Counted from the stretch's first letter, positions 53,642-63,746 are shown. The stretch is 64,000 nt of DNA from Chitinophagaceae bacterium (GCA_947458275.1 CANGYR010000005.1:62001-126000); one strand, 5' to 3'. The notes: a model not told the origin generated them from the letters alone. A program made the numbers and translations.

Positions 53642-55693
53642 TTAATTCTTTACACATCTTACGGAAAGACGAAAGCTCTTTTCTAATGGATACATCTCCA
53701 CCAAATCATTAAGTAGATCTAGACGATAAACCCCTGCTTTGACATCAGGTGTTGTTGTATTATCCTCAGATGATGTCCACCACCAAGCCAAAAGAACAGG
53801 ATTCAGCTGACTGGGCAGCGCTGAAAAACAACTGCTATTATCGGCAGGTGGTATTGAATAATTTTCCCAAAGATTAGACACCGCTTTCATTTTGTGAGCG
53901 GCTCCCGGGCTTCCTCCTAAAGAATTCACCATCGGGCTTGCTCCTAAATAATTCACTAGCGTCGTAATTTCTGCATTACTCGGTAAGTGCCAACCCGAAG
54001 GACAAACATTCGTAGCCGTAGACCAGTCATACAGCCTGCCGTAGGTATCGCAATTAGCTGTATTGTTGTCGACGCACCCGCTATTTCCTATAGTATAATT
54101 TAAATTCTCTGCCATCCATAATTGACTACCTATCTGCACTGTTTTATAAACTTTACCATCACGCGAATCGGTCATTGTAGCCAAACTGCTGCATTGGTCC
54201 TTGGATACTACCCTGTTTTCAACCGTTTCACAATTATTGGCATCTTTAATCTTGATCTGATAACTATTCCCACTGATATATGGCCCAACAAATATCTCAC
54301 TCGACTGATAAGGAGAACTAGCCACCGAATACTTATACGGAGCAATCCCTCCCTGAGCATTTAGAATGGCAATAGAACCGTCCCCACTCATACTTGTTCC
54401 AAATGTAATTGTTGGACAATTTACCTTCACATTAGCAGACAAAGTCTTCTCCTCTGTGAATCCCTGTTTTGATACCTGAATTTTATAAGTAAACGTCTCA
54501 TCCTTACCCGATAAAGATTTGAAGGTTACCGATTGATTTGTATGACCAACATACTGAACATTAGCGTTGGACACATTGGTTATCTTTATATCAGCAGTTG
54601 CAAGCGTAGTCGTGTTTTCTTCATTCTTAAAAACCGGATAATTGCCAAATACAGCAGTCAGCTTATTCCAATACTCCTCCAACGTTTTCATAGCGCCAAT
54701 GAAATAGTCGATACCTGAACCAATGGCTCCATCCGCTGCACTAAGTGTTCGAAATGCAGGCTTCAAATTCAATCCTGTACTCACCTGATTCTGAAAATCA
54801 GCAACAACCACATCAAATAATGCATTACTGAATACCCAGCGAGACTCTAAATAAGGGAAAAGCGCTTGCTTAAAATGCAATGAAGCCGGTATTACTTCAG
54901 TAAACAACAAATAGGCTGCCGTACCTCCTCCAAGAACCGTTCCGAAAGCTGATAATCCAAACGATGCAGGAGCCAAATACGCAGATGCACCGGCCATGGT
55001 AAGCATAAACAAAAAATCTTTGGAAGATTTTTTTAATCCCGTAGCCGCCTCGCCCAGATTGTCTGCCGTACAGTCATAAAATTCTCTGAAATTTGTTCTC
55101 AGACACTCAGATTGCTTCTGCATAGTAGTAGGAGCATCTAAATTGGAAAAAGTGCTGCTTGCATAAGATTGAAATTCGGCTTTATTAGCTTCATAAAATA
55201 ATAACGCCTGGCGCTTTTGATCCTCCGTTAAACCATTGAATAAGGCAAGAGCTTCTTGTCTGTAATCATTCAGTTTCTTAACGTCGGCAATCTCTTCTGG
55301 TGTACTCGCCGGCAACGACTGCACTTGAGCATCAAACTTCTGATTCAAATTGGCGATAACTACATCAGCACCGAGGGCGATCGTCTTACTAACATTAAAA
55401 TCAATAGAGGCCAAATCAAATTTTAAAGTTGCTGCCCCCTCCGCAACATCAGGCACATAAAAACTGAGGGTAGTATCGGAGGTCTTTATCAATTCTACAG
55501 TTACAGCACCAAAAGTACCGGTATACTTATTGGATAAATTTTGTTTTGTTGTAAGATCTATTAGCTCGTAAGTCTTTACATTTTTTTTCTCAGCAAGAAC
55601 TGTTTTATCTGAAATTGATTCCTTTTCCTTTTTACAAGAATTAATGGTTGTCAAGCTTAACATGCCGACTATTATCAATATAATTTTTTTCAC
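53642..55693 (-). CDS. FISUMP-domain lipoprotein
   Basis: A 683-residue surface lipoprotein. Signal peptide with lipobox (LSLTTINSC, Cys then KKEKES), starting at GTG 55693. The middle carries a hydrophobic segment at about residues 225-265 (MLTMAGASAYLAPASFGLSA) and Ig-like beta domains (about 360-490). The last 180 residues are a FISUMP domain (Fibrobacter succinogenes major paralogous domain): DGKVYKTVQIGSQLWMAENL, YGRLYDWSTA, CPSGWHLPSNAEI and FRLSVRCVKN. Function of FISUMP proteins is unknown; extracellular adhesion is often assumed. Confidence 0.88.
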   Translation of the reverse strand: MKKIILIIVGMLSLTTINSCKKEKESISDKTVLAEKKNVKTYELIDLTTKQNLSNKYTGTFGAVTVELIKTSDTTLSFYVPDVAEGAATLKFDLASIDFNVSKTIALGADVVIANLNQKFDAQVQSLPASTPEEIADVKKLNDYRQEALALFNGLTEDQKRQALLFYEANKAEFQSYASSTFSNLDAPTTMQKQSECLRTNFREFYDCTADNLGEAATGLKKSSKDFLFMLTMAGASAYLAPASFGLSAFGTVLGGGTAAYLLFTEVIPASLHFKQALFPYLESRWVFSNALFDVVVADFQNQVSTGLNLKPAFRTLSAADGAIGSGIDYFIGAMKTLEEYWNKLTAVFGNYPVFKNEENTTTLATADIKITNVSNANVQYVGHTNQSVTFKSLSGKDETFTYKIQVSKQGFTEEKTLSANVKVNCPTITFGTSMSGDGSIAILNAQGGIAPYKYSVASSPYQSSEIFVGPYISGNSYQIKIKDANNCETVENRVVSKDQCSSLATMTDSRDGKVYKTVQIGSQLWMAENLNYTIGNSGCVDNNTANCDTYGRLYDWSTATNVCPSGWHLPSNAEITTLVNYLGASPMVNSLGGSPGAAHKMKAVSNLWENYSIPPADNSSCFSALPSQLNPVLLAWWWTSSEDNTTTPDVKAGVYRLDLLNDLVEMYPLEKSFRLSVRCVKN

Positions 55694-55903
55694 TTTTACT
55701 TGTTTTAAAATTTTACTTGTTTTAAAAAAAACTACTCAAATGGGTTTTCGGAAAATACCCAGTTTTTTAAAGTTATAAAAAATTTTGAAATTACCCTTTC
55801 ATTTGCCCCAACTATTATTAGGAAATATTTAATAGTATACTACGTGTTTATATAACAAACCGTCATAGTTATCATTTTAATAAAGCTTGGGGCATTATTC
55901 GCT

Positions 55904-58024
55904 TCACTTAAACATTTGATAGACTAAAAAACTCAACAAGTAAGCCAATCCGGTCATATACAACAACTGTATCAAAGGCCACTTCCAGCTGTTGGTTTCT
56001 CTCTTTACCACAGCAATGGTACTCATACACTGCATGGCCAGTACGTAAAATATCATTAAAGAAAGTCCGGTTGCCAGTGTGTACACTTTACTTCCGTCCT
56101 CTCTTATGGCGGCTGACATTTTTTCTCTCAGTGTTACACTGTTCTCATCGGCCTCTTCTCCCACGCTGTACAATGTAGCCATAGTGCCCACAAATACCTC
56201 GCGGGCCGCAAAAGAAGTAATTAATGCAATGCCAATCTTCCAGTCGTAACCTAACGGAGCAATCACCGGCTCTATCGTTCTTCCCAAAAGACCGGCATAA
56301 GAATGCTGTAACAAATCCGTTTTTTTCTCATGCAGTAAAAAGGATTTTTTTTCTGGATGCGCTTCAATCTCATTGTTATAATAAACCTCAATGTCTTTTG
56401 TTGTTTTAGATGGACCAAACGAACTAAGTGCCCAAAGCAGCAGACTGATAACCATTATAACTTTTCCCGCATCAAAAACAAAAATCTTGGCCTTTTGCAA
56501 CATGGTGATCAACACATTTTTCCATCTCGGACTTCTATATACCGGCAACTCCAATATAAAATAACTCTTCTCCTTGATGTTCACAAACCATTTCATAACA
56601 AAGGCCACAGTCATCGCCATTACTGTACCCAACAAGTACAATCCCATCATGACCAAGCCCTGTAAACTTAAAAAACCAAAGTATAGTTTAGATGGTATGA
56701 CTAACGCAATTAAAATAGTATATACCGGAAGTCGCGCACTGCAGCTCATCAGCGGGGTAACCATAATTGTCAATAATCGTTCTTTTCTGTTTTCAATATT
56801 CCTTGCACTCATGATTGCCGGAACTGCACAAGCAAATCCGCTGATCATAGGCATCACACTTTTCCCATTGAGTCCCACTTTTCGCATAATCTTATCCGTT
56901 AGAAAACTGATTCTTGCCATATAGCCGGTGTCTTCCAATAGTGTTATCAATCCAAACAGAATCATTATCTGCGGTATAAACACCATGATACCGCTTATAC
57001 CGGCCAGAAATCCGTTTATAAACAAATCAGCAAACCAGCCCACGGGTAATACTTCTGTAAACCAGCTGCCTAATTGCCCAAACATCCACTCTATAGCCGA
57101 CATCGGATATTGAGCAATCCAGAATACGCTCTGAAAAAGAATAAACAACACCAACAACAATATCAGGTATCCCCAACGTTGATGCAGTAATATTTTATCA
57201 AGCTTTTCGGTGAACAATGATTTTTTTAAAGGGTCTTGTTCCACTACCGTTAGCTGCATGATGTTTTTTATGCGCGCATAACGTTGCATAATCTCCTCTG
57301 CCTGCGTACGGGTGGCATTGAATTTATTAGCGGAAATAATTTCGTTTATGCTTTGACGCTGTTCCGCTTTGATAGACAAGTTTTCATTATTGATCAGATA
57401 ATGTATGGCCGTGTAATTACTCGCTTCAGGAAATATTTCTTTTACCATTCTTACTGCCACAGGGGCCAGCATATCATTGTAAATAAAATCACGAGGATTG
57501 ATGGATTGGTTTTGTCCCGCGGATAATTCAACGGATTTTTTCAATGCGTCAATGCCTTTGTTTTTTCTCGGATTGATGGCAACCACCGGCACGCCCAGCT
57601 CTCTTTCCAATCCGGGAATGTCTATTTGTGTCCCATTTTGCTTTGCCAGATCCAGCATACTCAAGCCCACCACTACCGGAATTTTTAAATCAAGTATTTG
57701 TGAGCAAAAAAGTAAATTCCTCCTAAGATTGCTGGCATCTATCACCAGTAAAATCATATCCGGTATCAATTTGGAGTCTTGTCCCAATAATACTTTATAC
57801 GCCACCCATTCATCAGCCCTTTTGGGATAAAGACTATAAGTGCCGGGCAAATCAATCAAATTGACCGTGAGTTTATCTGATAGCTTGAAGATTCCAGTCT
57901 TTTTATCAACCGTCACTCCCGGAAAATTTCCCACTTTCTGGTTCAGACCGGTCAGTGCATTAAACAATGAACTCTTCCCGGAATTAGGATTGCCTACTAA
58001 TGCTATGTTTATTTTCCGGTTCAA
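55904..58024 (-). CDS. feoB: FeoB, ferrous iron transporter
   Basis: A 706-residue Fe(II) permease: N-terminal G domain (G1 GNPNSGKSS, residues about 10-18; G2 GVTVDKK; G3 DLPGTYS), a helical spacer, and the two-gate membrane part from about residue 280 with Cys-containing gates (SGFACAVPAIMSARNIENRK). The G4 motif reads SMLD instead of NxxD. TTG at 58024 is the start since a stop closes the frame just upstream. No feoA or feoC is adjacent. Divergent from the small-protein cluster. Confidence 0.95.
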   Translation of the reverse strand: MNRKINIALVGNPNSGKSSLFNALTGLNQKVGNFPGVTVDKKTGIFKLSDKLTVNLIDLPGTYSLYPKRADEWVAYKVLLGQDSKLIPDMILLVIDASNLRRNLLFCSQILDLKIPVVVGLSMLDLAKQNGTQIDIPGLERELGVPVVAINPRKNKGIDALKKSVELSAGQNQSINPRDFIYNDMLAPVAVRMVKEIFPEASNYTAIHYLINNENLSIKAEQRQSINEIISANKFNATRTQAEEIMQRYARIKNIMQLTVVEQDPLKKSLFTEKLDKILLHQRWGYLILLLVLFILFQSVFWIAQYPMSAIEWMFGQLGSWFTEVLPVGWFADLFINGFLAGISGIMVFIPQIMILFGLITLLEDTGYMARISFLTDKIMRKVGLNGKSVMPMISGFACAVPAIMSARNIENRKERLLTIMVTPLMSCSARLPVYTILIALVIPSKLYFGFLSLQGLVMMGLYLLGTVMAMTVAFVMKWFVNIKEKSYFILELPVYRSPRWKNVLITMLQKAKIFVFDAGKVIMVISLLLWALSSFGPSKTTKDIEVYYNNEIEAHPEKKSFLLHEKKTDLLQHSYAGLLGRTIEPVIAPLGYDWKIGIALITSFAAREVFVGTMATLYSVGEEADENSVTLREKMSAAIREDGSKVYTLATGLSLMIFYVLAMQCMSTIAVVKRETNSWKWPLIQLLYMTGLAYLLSFLVYQMFK

Positions 58025-58171
58025 TAATCAAGAGTTGTAGTCTGCAAAATTAACATTATCGGTTTTGATGTTACTTACGATTTAAAGAAACTTCCTGCTT
58101 ACAGCACATGAATTATTTAAAAAAACAGATGGATGTATCACTGAATACTTAAAAGAGAGTATATTTAGTAT

Positions 58172-58462
58172 ATGAAAAAAATATTTACCATCTACATCTT
58201 ATGCAGTCTTTTGTTACTGATCGGATGTGAAGGGAAAATCACTAAAGAGAATTACAGTAAAATTTCCACCGGAATGACAAAAACAGAAGTAGAAGCTATT
58301 ATGGGCAAAGGTCAATCAGTGGGCTCTTCAAGTGTTGATCTCGGAGAGTTTGGCGGAGAAATGAATACAGAAGTCATCTCCTGGCAAAACGGTAAAACTG
58401 TCATTTCTGTTTCCTTCCTGAATGGAAAAGTGCAGGCAAAAGCCGAAAATGGATTAAAATAA
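58172..58462 (+). CDS. Small lipoprotein, DUF3862/BamE-like
   Basis: A 96-residue lipoprotein (LLLLIGC lipobox) with ITKENYSKISTGMTKTEVEA and an IMGKGQSVG turn, the fold-type shared by DUF3862 and SmpA/BamE proteins. Probably periplasmic or outer-membrane. A TATATTTA box (58160-58167) ends four bases before the ATG, the third or fourth such case in the window. Confidence 0.75.
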   Translation: MKKIFTIYILCSLLLLIGCEGKITKENYSKISTGMTKTEVEAIMGKGQSVGSSSVDLGEFGGEMNTEVISWQNGKTVISVSFLNGKVQAKAENGLK

Positions 58463-58483
58463 TTTAGAAAAAAACAAATAAAA

Positions 58484-58834
58484 ATGAGTCAACCAATCCC
58501 ACAGTTTAAAAACGAGCCGATTGTTGTTTTACTTCTCGGTGTAATCACCTGCGGTATTTACTTAATTTACTGGAACATCAAGACCGCCGAAGTTCTTAAT
58601 GCTGTTGCTGAGAAAGAAATCATCTCCCAGCCGGTGGCAATATTCTCCGGCTGTTGTATGCCCGTAAATTTATACTTCTATTACCTGGCAGGCAAAGAAG
58701 GATTGCCAAAAGTTTACGAAAGAACCGGTGAAAGAAATAAAGATGAGTCAACCCTTCTGCTCGTATTGGGTTTTCTTTTTCCTATGGTTGCAGCAATGAT
58801 TGTTCAAGGTGATATCAACAAGTTATATAAATAA
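58484..58834 (+). CDS. DUF4234 family membrane protein
   Basis: A 116-residue protein with three membrane segments (VVLLLGVITCGIYLIYW at residues 14-30, a middle one, LLLVLGFLFPMVAAMIV near the end). The CGIYLIYWNIKTAEVLN block is the DUF4234 signature. Function unknown. 21 bases after the lipoprotein gene, cotranscribed with the next. Confidence 0.8.
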   Translation: MSQPIPQFKNEPIVVLLLGVITCGIYLIYWNIKTAEVLNAVAEKEIISQPVAIFSGCCMPVNLYFYYLAGKEGLPKVYERTGERNKDESTLLLVLGFLFPMVAAMIVQGDINKLYK

Positions 58835-59270
58835 TTCAGGCCAACGCAAAAAATTATTAGGCATTGCCGGCGCTTTATTGACGCTGGTGATTCCATGTTT
58901 CATAATGCTTCGCCATAGCGAACATATTGAAACAGCTCAGTCGCTTTGTCCGTTTAAAATGATTACAGGGTTTCCCTGCCCCGGCTGTGGTATTACCAAG
59001 TCGTTGATTTTTTTATTTAAGGGGGATTTATATAAAAGTCTTCAATATCATTTATTCGGCCCGTTGACTTTTTTGTTTTGTATCACTATCATCGCAATTC
59101 TTGCTGTTGAATTGATAACAAAAAAAGAATACCTGCGAAAATATTTTTTCAGTAAAAAAATCGCCTACACATTAGGAGGAGCTTTGATTATCTATCATTT
59201 TACCAGATTGATATATTTTATTTCATCCAACAGTATAGATGAAATTCTTCGTGAATCTTTATGGAAATAA
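58800..59270 (+). CDS. DUF2752 family membrane protein
   Basis: A 156-residue protein with the DUF2752 motif CPFKMITGFPCPGCGITKS (residues about 50-68) and three membrane helices. The only start codons before the first helix are TTG 58800 and GTG 58809, both inside the preceding gene, so the two overlap by up to 35 bases. The exact start is uncertain. Function unknown. Confidence 0.78.
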   Translation: MFKVISTSYINNSGQRKKLLGIAGALLTLVIPCFIMLRHSEHIETAQSLCPFKMITGFPCPGCGITKSLIFLFKGDLYKSLQYHLFGPLTFLFCITIIAILAVELITKKEYLRKYFFSKKIAYTLGGALIIYHFTRLIYFISSNSIDEILRESLWK

Positions 59271-59340
59271 TATTCTGTATAACAGAAAAAATAAGTTACG
59301 AATGCGATATATCAATACATTTACAAAATAATGTGGATAT

Positions 59341-59775
59341 ATGAAACTGAAAATTGATAATGATTTACTGGCTGAAGAGTTTTTTGAAGACACTCGTCTG
59401 CTGGGCATAGTAGCGCCTATAAAGAATTATCAGTTTGTGTGGCATGTCAATCAAAAATTCGGTTTTCAATTTGAAATCAATCACAGCATGGAAATACAGC
59501 TGGTTAAAAAAAATCGAAACTATTTTTTTTCTATCTATGATTACACTGTGCCTAACCGGTTTCTTTCACATTATCTTTATCAAAACCAGCACGACGGAGA
59601 ATTTCTCCTGCCGGAATTCAGGCATCTCGATTATTTATGGCTGACTAAAGGCGACGAGGTAGGTTCAGAAGAGCTCAATGACCTTTCGCAGGCTATTCGA
59701 AAATTGCCCTCCGTTCAGCTGGTGAATGAAATGTCGAATGAAAAAATAAAAAACAAACAACACCTGATTTTTTAA
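59341..59775 (+). CDS. IPExxxVDY family protein
   Basis: A 144-residue protein of a family limited to Bacteroidota and named for its motif, here LLPEFRHLDYLW at residues about 93-104. No signal peptide. TACATTTA lies 17 bases upstream as a possible -7 box. Function unknown. Confidence 0.85.
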   Translation: MKLKIDNDLLAEEFFEDTRLLGIVAPIKNYQFVWHVNQKFGFQFEINHSMEIQLVKKNRNYFFSIYDYTVPNRFLSHYLYQNQHDGEFLLPEFRHLDYLWLTKGDEVGSEELNDLSQAIRKLPSVQLVNEMSNEKIKNKQHLIF

Positions 59776-59787
59776 ATATCAGTTTTT

Positions 59788-60021
59788 ATGTGGGAAGAAA
59801 AAAACAATCAGCTCTATAAAAAATTTCAGTTCCGTGATTTCTCAGAAGCATTTGCTTTTATGACAAGGGTGGCTATTGAGGCAGAAAAAATGAATCATCA
59901 TCCGTTATGGAGTAATGTGTACAACACCGTTGAAATCTGGCTAAGCACACATGATGCCGGAAACATTGTCACGGAAAAAGATATACAACTGGCCAAACGT
60001 ATAGACGAAATTTTCGGCTAA
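59788..60021 (+). CDS. Pterin-4a-carbinolamine dehydratase
   Basis: A 77-residue PCD/DCoH enzyme recycling the 4a-hydroxy-pterin made by aromatic amino-acid hydroxylases. Active-site region [20 protein letters not shown] contains the expected His-His-Pro and NxV pattern. Shorter than average at the N terminus but complete in the core. 12 bases after the IPExxxVDY gene. Confidence 0.92.
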   Translation: MWEEKNNQLYKKFQFRDFSEAFAFMTRVAIEAEKMNHHPLWSNVYNTVEIWLSTHDAGNIVTEKDIQLAKRIDEIFG

Positions 60022-60024
60022 TAC

Positions 60025-61623
60025 TTATCCATTCATCGATGTCAGGAATTCTGCATTGTCCTTGGTTCCCTTCATATTTTTCAGCAGCATATTGATGGCT
60101 TCCTCTGCATTCATATCGGCGATATGCTTGCGCAATACCCACATACGCTTGAAGGTATCTTTATCAAGCAATAAATCGTCTCTTCTTGTAGAAGATGAAA
60201 CAATATCGATAGCTGGATAAATACGACGGTTAGATAATTTACGTTCGAGTTGCAATTCCATATTACCTGTTCCCTTAAATTCCTCAAAAATCACCTCGTC
60301 CATTTTACTTCCGGTGTCCACCAGTGCAGTCGCAATGATTGTCAGGGATCCTCCGTTCTCTATTTTACGAGCAGCACCAAAGAATTGTTTCGGCTTCTGC
60401 ATGGCATTGGCCTCCACACCACCCGACAATACTTTACCGCTTGATGGTGCAACTGTATTGTGCGCTCTTGCCAAACGCGTTATGGAATCTAATAAAATCA
60501 CTACATCATGTCCGCACTCAACCAATCTTTTTGCTTTTTGCAATGCAATAGTTGAAACCTTTACATGTTTTTCGGCGGGCTCATCAAATGTTGAGGCAAT
60601 TACTTCAGCTTTCACGCTGCGCTCCATATCTGTAACCTCTTCGGGCCTTTCATCTACCAGTACAATCATCAGGTAACATTCAGGGTGATTTTCTGCAATA
60701 GCATTGGCAAGCTCTTTCAACAGCATTGTCTTACCCGTTTTTGGCTGAGCCACAATCAATCCGCGCTGTCCTTTTCCTATTGGAGTGAAAAGGTCCATGA
60801 TACGCGTACTGAAATTATCAGACTTTGTAGTAAGATTCAATTTTTCAAAAGGAAATAACGGCGTCAGATAATCGAACGGAACACGGTCTCTTACATCTTC
60901 CGGACTTTTGCCATTGATGGTTTCCACTTTCAGCAGGGCAAAATATTTTTCGCCTTCTTTGGGTGGTCTCACAGAACCATACACGGTGTCTCCGGTTTTT
61001 AAACCGAATAATTTTATTTGTGAGGGTGAAACATAAATATCATCGGGACTTGACAAATAGTTGTAATCGCTGCTTCTCAAAAAACCATATCCATCGGGCA
61101 TCATTTCCAGCACACCTTCTCCCAATACCACTCCGTCAAACTCTATATTGAATACGGGTTGTTCGCGGCGCGCAGGGGGAAAATTTTTTACTTCTCTAGA
61201 TGCTTGCTGTTGCTGCTGTACATCTAAAAGCTGATCGGGTTGTTGTACATCTTCCTGTTGCAGCATTTGTGCAATAGCAGGCGGAACGGTACTTTGTTCC
61301 GGGGTGATGGGAAGTAGCTCTTCTTCCTGTAGTTCTACTTCTTCCGACTTGGTCTTTCTCGCTACCGGCTTTTTATCAGACTCGATCTTTTTTGCTTTGG
61401 CAGGAGCAGCTTCTTCGGAACCGTCTTTTTTCAGAATCCTTTTTCTTTTAGGCTTTTCGTCTTCAGAGGATTTTTTTTCTTGTGGCATGTTGTCTTGATA
61501 ATCCAGAATGAGGTTAATTAGATCGTTTCTGGCAATTTTTTTTGTGTTTGGAATATTTAGTTGTTCTGCAATATCGAGCAGTTCGGGAACGAGAAGATCG
61601 TTCAGTTGAGATTTATCGTACAT
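60025..61623 (-). CDS. rho: Transcription termination factor Rho
   Basis: A 532-residue Rho. The N terminus ([20 protein letters not shown]) is followed by an insertion of about 115 low-complexity charged and glutamine-rich residues (about 45-165), typical of Bacteroidota. Then RNA-binding [20 protein letters not shown], Walker [17 protein letters not shown] and the R-loop [20 protein letters not shown]. Its stop is three bases after the convergent dehydratase stop. Long A+T-rich upstream region (61624-61858) presumably holds its promoter. Confidence 0.97.
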   Translation of the reverse strand: MYDKSQLNDLLVPELLDIAEQLNIPNTKKIARNDLINLILDYQDNMPQEKKSSEDEKPKRKRILKKDGSEEAAPAKAKKIESDKKPVARKTKSEEVELQEEELLPITPEQSTVPPAIAQMLQQEDVQQPDQLLDVQQQQQASREVKNFPPARREQPVFNIEFDGVVLGEGVLEMMPDGYGFLRSSDYNYLSSPDDIYVSPSQIKLFGLKTGDTVYGSVRPPKEGEKYFALLKVETINGKSPEDVRDRVPFDYLTPLFPFEKLNLTTKSDNFSTRIMDLFTPIGKGQRGLIVAQPKTGKTMLLKELANAIAENHPECYLMIVLVDERPEEVTDMERSVKAEVIASTFDEPAEKHVKVSTIALQKAKRLVECGHDVVILLDSITRLARAHNTVAPSSGKVLSGGVEANAMQKPKQFFGAARKIENGGSLTIIATALVDTGSKMDEVIFEEFKGTGNMELQLERKLSNRRIYPAIDIVSSSTRRDDLLLDKDTFKRMWVLRKHIADMNAEEAINMLLKNMKGTKDNAEFLTSMNG

Positions 61624-61858
61624 AAATATATGAGAAAATGCGTTTCAAAAATTACACGCTTAAAAAACTAAATGTTGATGTTGAAAAAATATGTTGAAAG
61701 TGGTTTCGGTCCTGAAGTGCTTCGATCAAGCGATTAGTAACAACCAATTCTGTAACGAAATTACACAGATTTAATTAAAAATCGCTTTTTCTTAATAAAA
61801 TTTATTTTTAAATAATATGTAGCGTATTATATATTAACTGTGATTAAGGGACAACCCT
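61624..61858 (-). other. Upstream region of rho
   Basis: 235 bases with no gene; minus-strand leader and promoter of rho are expected here. A TTGGTTG ... TAATTTCG pair (about 61720-61765) might be the promoter but the match is weak. Nothing else seen. Confidence 0.35.
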
Positions 61859-62155
61859 TTACCATCTCTCTTCTGTATCGGAAGACGGTTTGTCGTGATC
61901 CTGCATTCTTGCCTTTAGTTTCATTATCTGTCTTTCTATCATCAGCGATGCAATGATTTTTCCGGCATCTTCGTCGGGGTTGTCTTTTAGAATATTTTTA
62001 AGTTTCTCTTCGCTCACATCAAGTCTGTATAACAATTGTATCAGATGTGGAAAATCATCTTTGATGAGTTGGTTGATGTATGCAGATAGTTCATTGAATA
62101 TTGATGGATTCGACAGTTCTTCTTGAGTTGCGTTAGTTAAGATGTGTTCGATCAT
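61859..62155 (-). CDS. Conserved protein of unknown function
   Basis: A 98-residue helical protein, MIEHILTNATQEELSNPSIF at the start, acidic, no signal peptide or membrane segment. Its ATG lies eight bases from the start of the 65-bp tandem repeats. I do not recognise the family. Confidence 0.65.
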   Translation of the reverse strand: MIEHILTNATQEELSNPSIFNELSAYINQLIKDDFPHLIQLLYRLDVSEEKLKNILKDNPDEDAGKIIASLMIERQIMKLKARMQDHDKPSSDTEERW

Positions 62156-62162
62156 TGTCTGT

Positions 62163-62300
62163 ACTATGATTTAAATGATTGAATGAATACTATGATTCCA
62201 ATTATCGACGAGCAATATGCTTTATATACTATGGTTTTAATGATTGATTGAATACCATGATTCCAAATATCGACGAGTAATATACTTTATATACTATGAT
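62163..62300. repeat. Two tandem 65-bp units and the start of a third
   Basis: Units start at 62163, 62228 and 62293 with ACTATGrTTT; the first two run through GATTCCAAwTATCGACGAG and end TTTATAT. The first contains the 30-base sequence 62168-62197 that recurs inverted at 62784-62813. The GxxExxY stop codon (62287-62289) lies in the second unit, so its last codons are repeat-encoded. Confidence 0.88.
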
Positions 62301-62688
62301 TTTTTGATTTAGGTTTCATAACTCTCTTAAATTGTAGACTCCTCTTTCCAAAATTAATCAGTAAACCAATGTCTAATCTATAAATTTCTAAATAATTAAT
62401 TGCTTGGGCTAGATGCATATCATCAAGTTGCACAACAGCTTTTAGTTCCAACATTATTTTACCTTCTACAAAAAAATCAACCCTGCGCAATCCGATTTTT
62501 TGGCCTTTATAAAAGATATCCATTTCGTGCTCTCTGCTAAATGAAATGTTATTTTGAGCCATTTCAATTGCCAATGCCCTTTGGTAAATTACTTCTTGAA
62601 AGCCATTCCCTATTATACGATGAACTTCCATTGCACAACCAATTACTTTACCGGTTAGATCTGATAGCGGGTAATCCTGATTTATCAT
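62287..62688 (-). CDS. GxxExxY family protein (PD-(D/E)XK-like)
   Basis: A 133-residue protein. Name motif in IGNGFQEVIYQRAL (G, then E three on, then Y three on). The possible nuclease core is RRVDFFVEGKIMLELKAVVQ, with Asp and E-L-K as in PD-(D/E)XK proteins. The end, KPKSKNHSI, comes from the tandem repeat. Members are found in several copies in many environmental genomes; no function is established. Enclosed by inverted 30-bp repeats at 62168 and 62784. Confidence 0.9.
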   Translation of the reverse strand: MINQDYPLSDLTGKVIGCAMEVHRIIGNGFQEVIYQRALAIEMAQNNISFSREHEMDIFYKGQKIGLRRVDFFVEGKIMLELKAVVQLDDMHLAQAINYLEIYRLDIGLLINFGKRSLQFKRVMKPKSKNHSI

Positions 62689-62783
62689 AGCTGTTTTTTG
62701 TAACTAGGACTTAGTATACTCTTAAATTAAAATGAGCCTTGAATTTTAACATTAAGCCCGTTTTTTAATCATAGTAATCATTT

Positions 62784-62813
62784 AATCATAGTAGTCATTC
62801 AATCATTTAAATC
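62784..62813 (-). repeat. Inverted partner of the 62168-62197 repeat
   Basis: On the minus strand GATTTAAATGATTGAATGAC then TACTATGATT; differs from the left copy at one of 30 positions. A partial extra copy (62767-62783) adjoins it. The two copies bracket 587 bases containing the GxxExxY gene. Confidence 0.9.
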
Positions 62814-62933
62814 ACAGTCCCGACGTTTTACTGCAATTTATTACAGGGCTTCTGTATCAGTAGGAGAAAAACATCAGAAAAAAGATGTTTAAAAACAGTA
62901 TTAGAAATATACAATCGTTTTCTTTTGACTTTC

Positions 62934-63746
62934 TCAAAACTTCTCCAACACACCCAATCCAAACAAGGCAAAATCGTATTTAACGGGATCTTTTCTGTCC
63001 ATTTGTTTGAGTGCATCAGTCAACTCAACTGCCGCCTGCCAGTCAGATTGCTTCCTCGTTAATAAACCAAATCTTTTGGCTACACGCAATACATGCACAT
63101 CAGTGGGGATGATCAATTGCGATGGCTTGATGTTATTCCATATTCCGAAGTCAACACCTTTTTTATCCTTTCGCACCATCCAGCGCAGATACATATTCAA
63201 CCTCTTGCACGATGAGTTTTTTAGCGGAGCAGCAATGTGTTTTCTGGTTCTCTCCGGGACATCCGGTAAAGAAAAAAAATAGCGATAAAATCCATTCAGT
63301 GCATTTTCTATCGATGCATCTTTTTTATTCATCCATTTTGAAAATGCTGTTTCTAGTGTTTGATGTTGTTGGTAATGAAGTTTAAAAAAAGATACGAAGT
63401 ATAATAAATCTGTTGCATTGAAGGTACGATGCTTAAATGCTGTAAGTCGTTTCAATTCCTTATCACTGTGATGCAAACAAAAATCATGCGGGGCATTGTC
63501 CATCAGTTGCAATAACTCTCTAGACTTACTAATAATAGTGGTTCGGTTGCCCCAGGCAAATATAGCCGCAAAGAAACCCGCAATCTCTATGTCTTGTTGC
63601 TTGCTGAATGAATGCGGAATGCATATTGGATCCGCCTCAATAAAAAAAGGCCGATTGTATTCATCCGCTTTATTGTCGAGAAATATTTTGAGAGAGGGTT
63701 GAATGAGATTGAATTTAGTTGAATATAGTTGAGTATGTCTCTTCAC
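62934..63746 (-). CDS. TIGR02757 family protein
   Basis: A 270-residue protein, family of unknown function, seen as FFAAIFAWGNRTTIISKSRE and NMYLRWMVRKDKKGVDFGIW, with VHVLRVAKRFGLLTR. Resembles the helix-hairpin-helix DNA-glycosylase fold. The only start is GTG 63746, which lies inside the CCGCAGAG repeat. The family often begins nearer LKIFLDNKADEYNR, so repeat insertion may have altered the original start. Confidence 0.85.
   Translation of the reverse strand: MKRHTQLYSTKFNLIQPSLKIFLDNKADEYNRPFFIEADPICIPHSFSKQQDIEIAGFFAAIFAWGNRTTIISKSRELLQLMDNAPHDFCLHHSDKELKRLTAFKHRTFNATDLLYFVSFFKLHYQQHQTLETAFSKWMNKKDASIENALNGFYRYFFSLPDVPERTRKHIAAPLKNSSCKRLNMYLRWMVRKDKKGVDFGIWNNIKPSQLIIPTDVHVLRVAKRFGLLTRKQSDWQAAVELTDALKQMDRKDPVKYDFALFGLGVLEKF

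Noticed and set aside
55694..55903. tRNA or small RNA between FISUMP and feoB
   Set aside because: No cloverleaf or clear terminator; only A+T-rich sequence seen.
62163..62820. CRISPR array at the 62-kb repeats
   Set aside because: Only two 65-bp tandem units without distinct spacers, no cas genes and one copy inverted.
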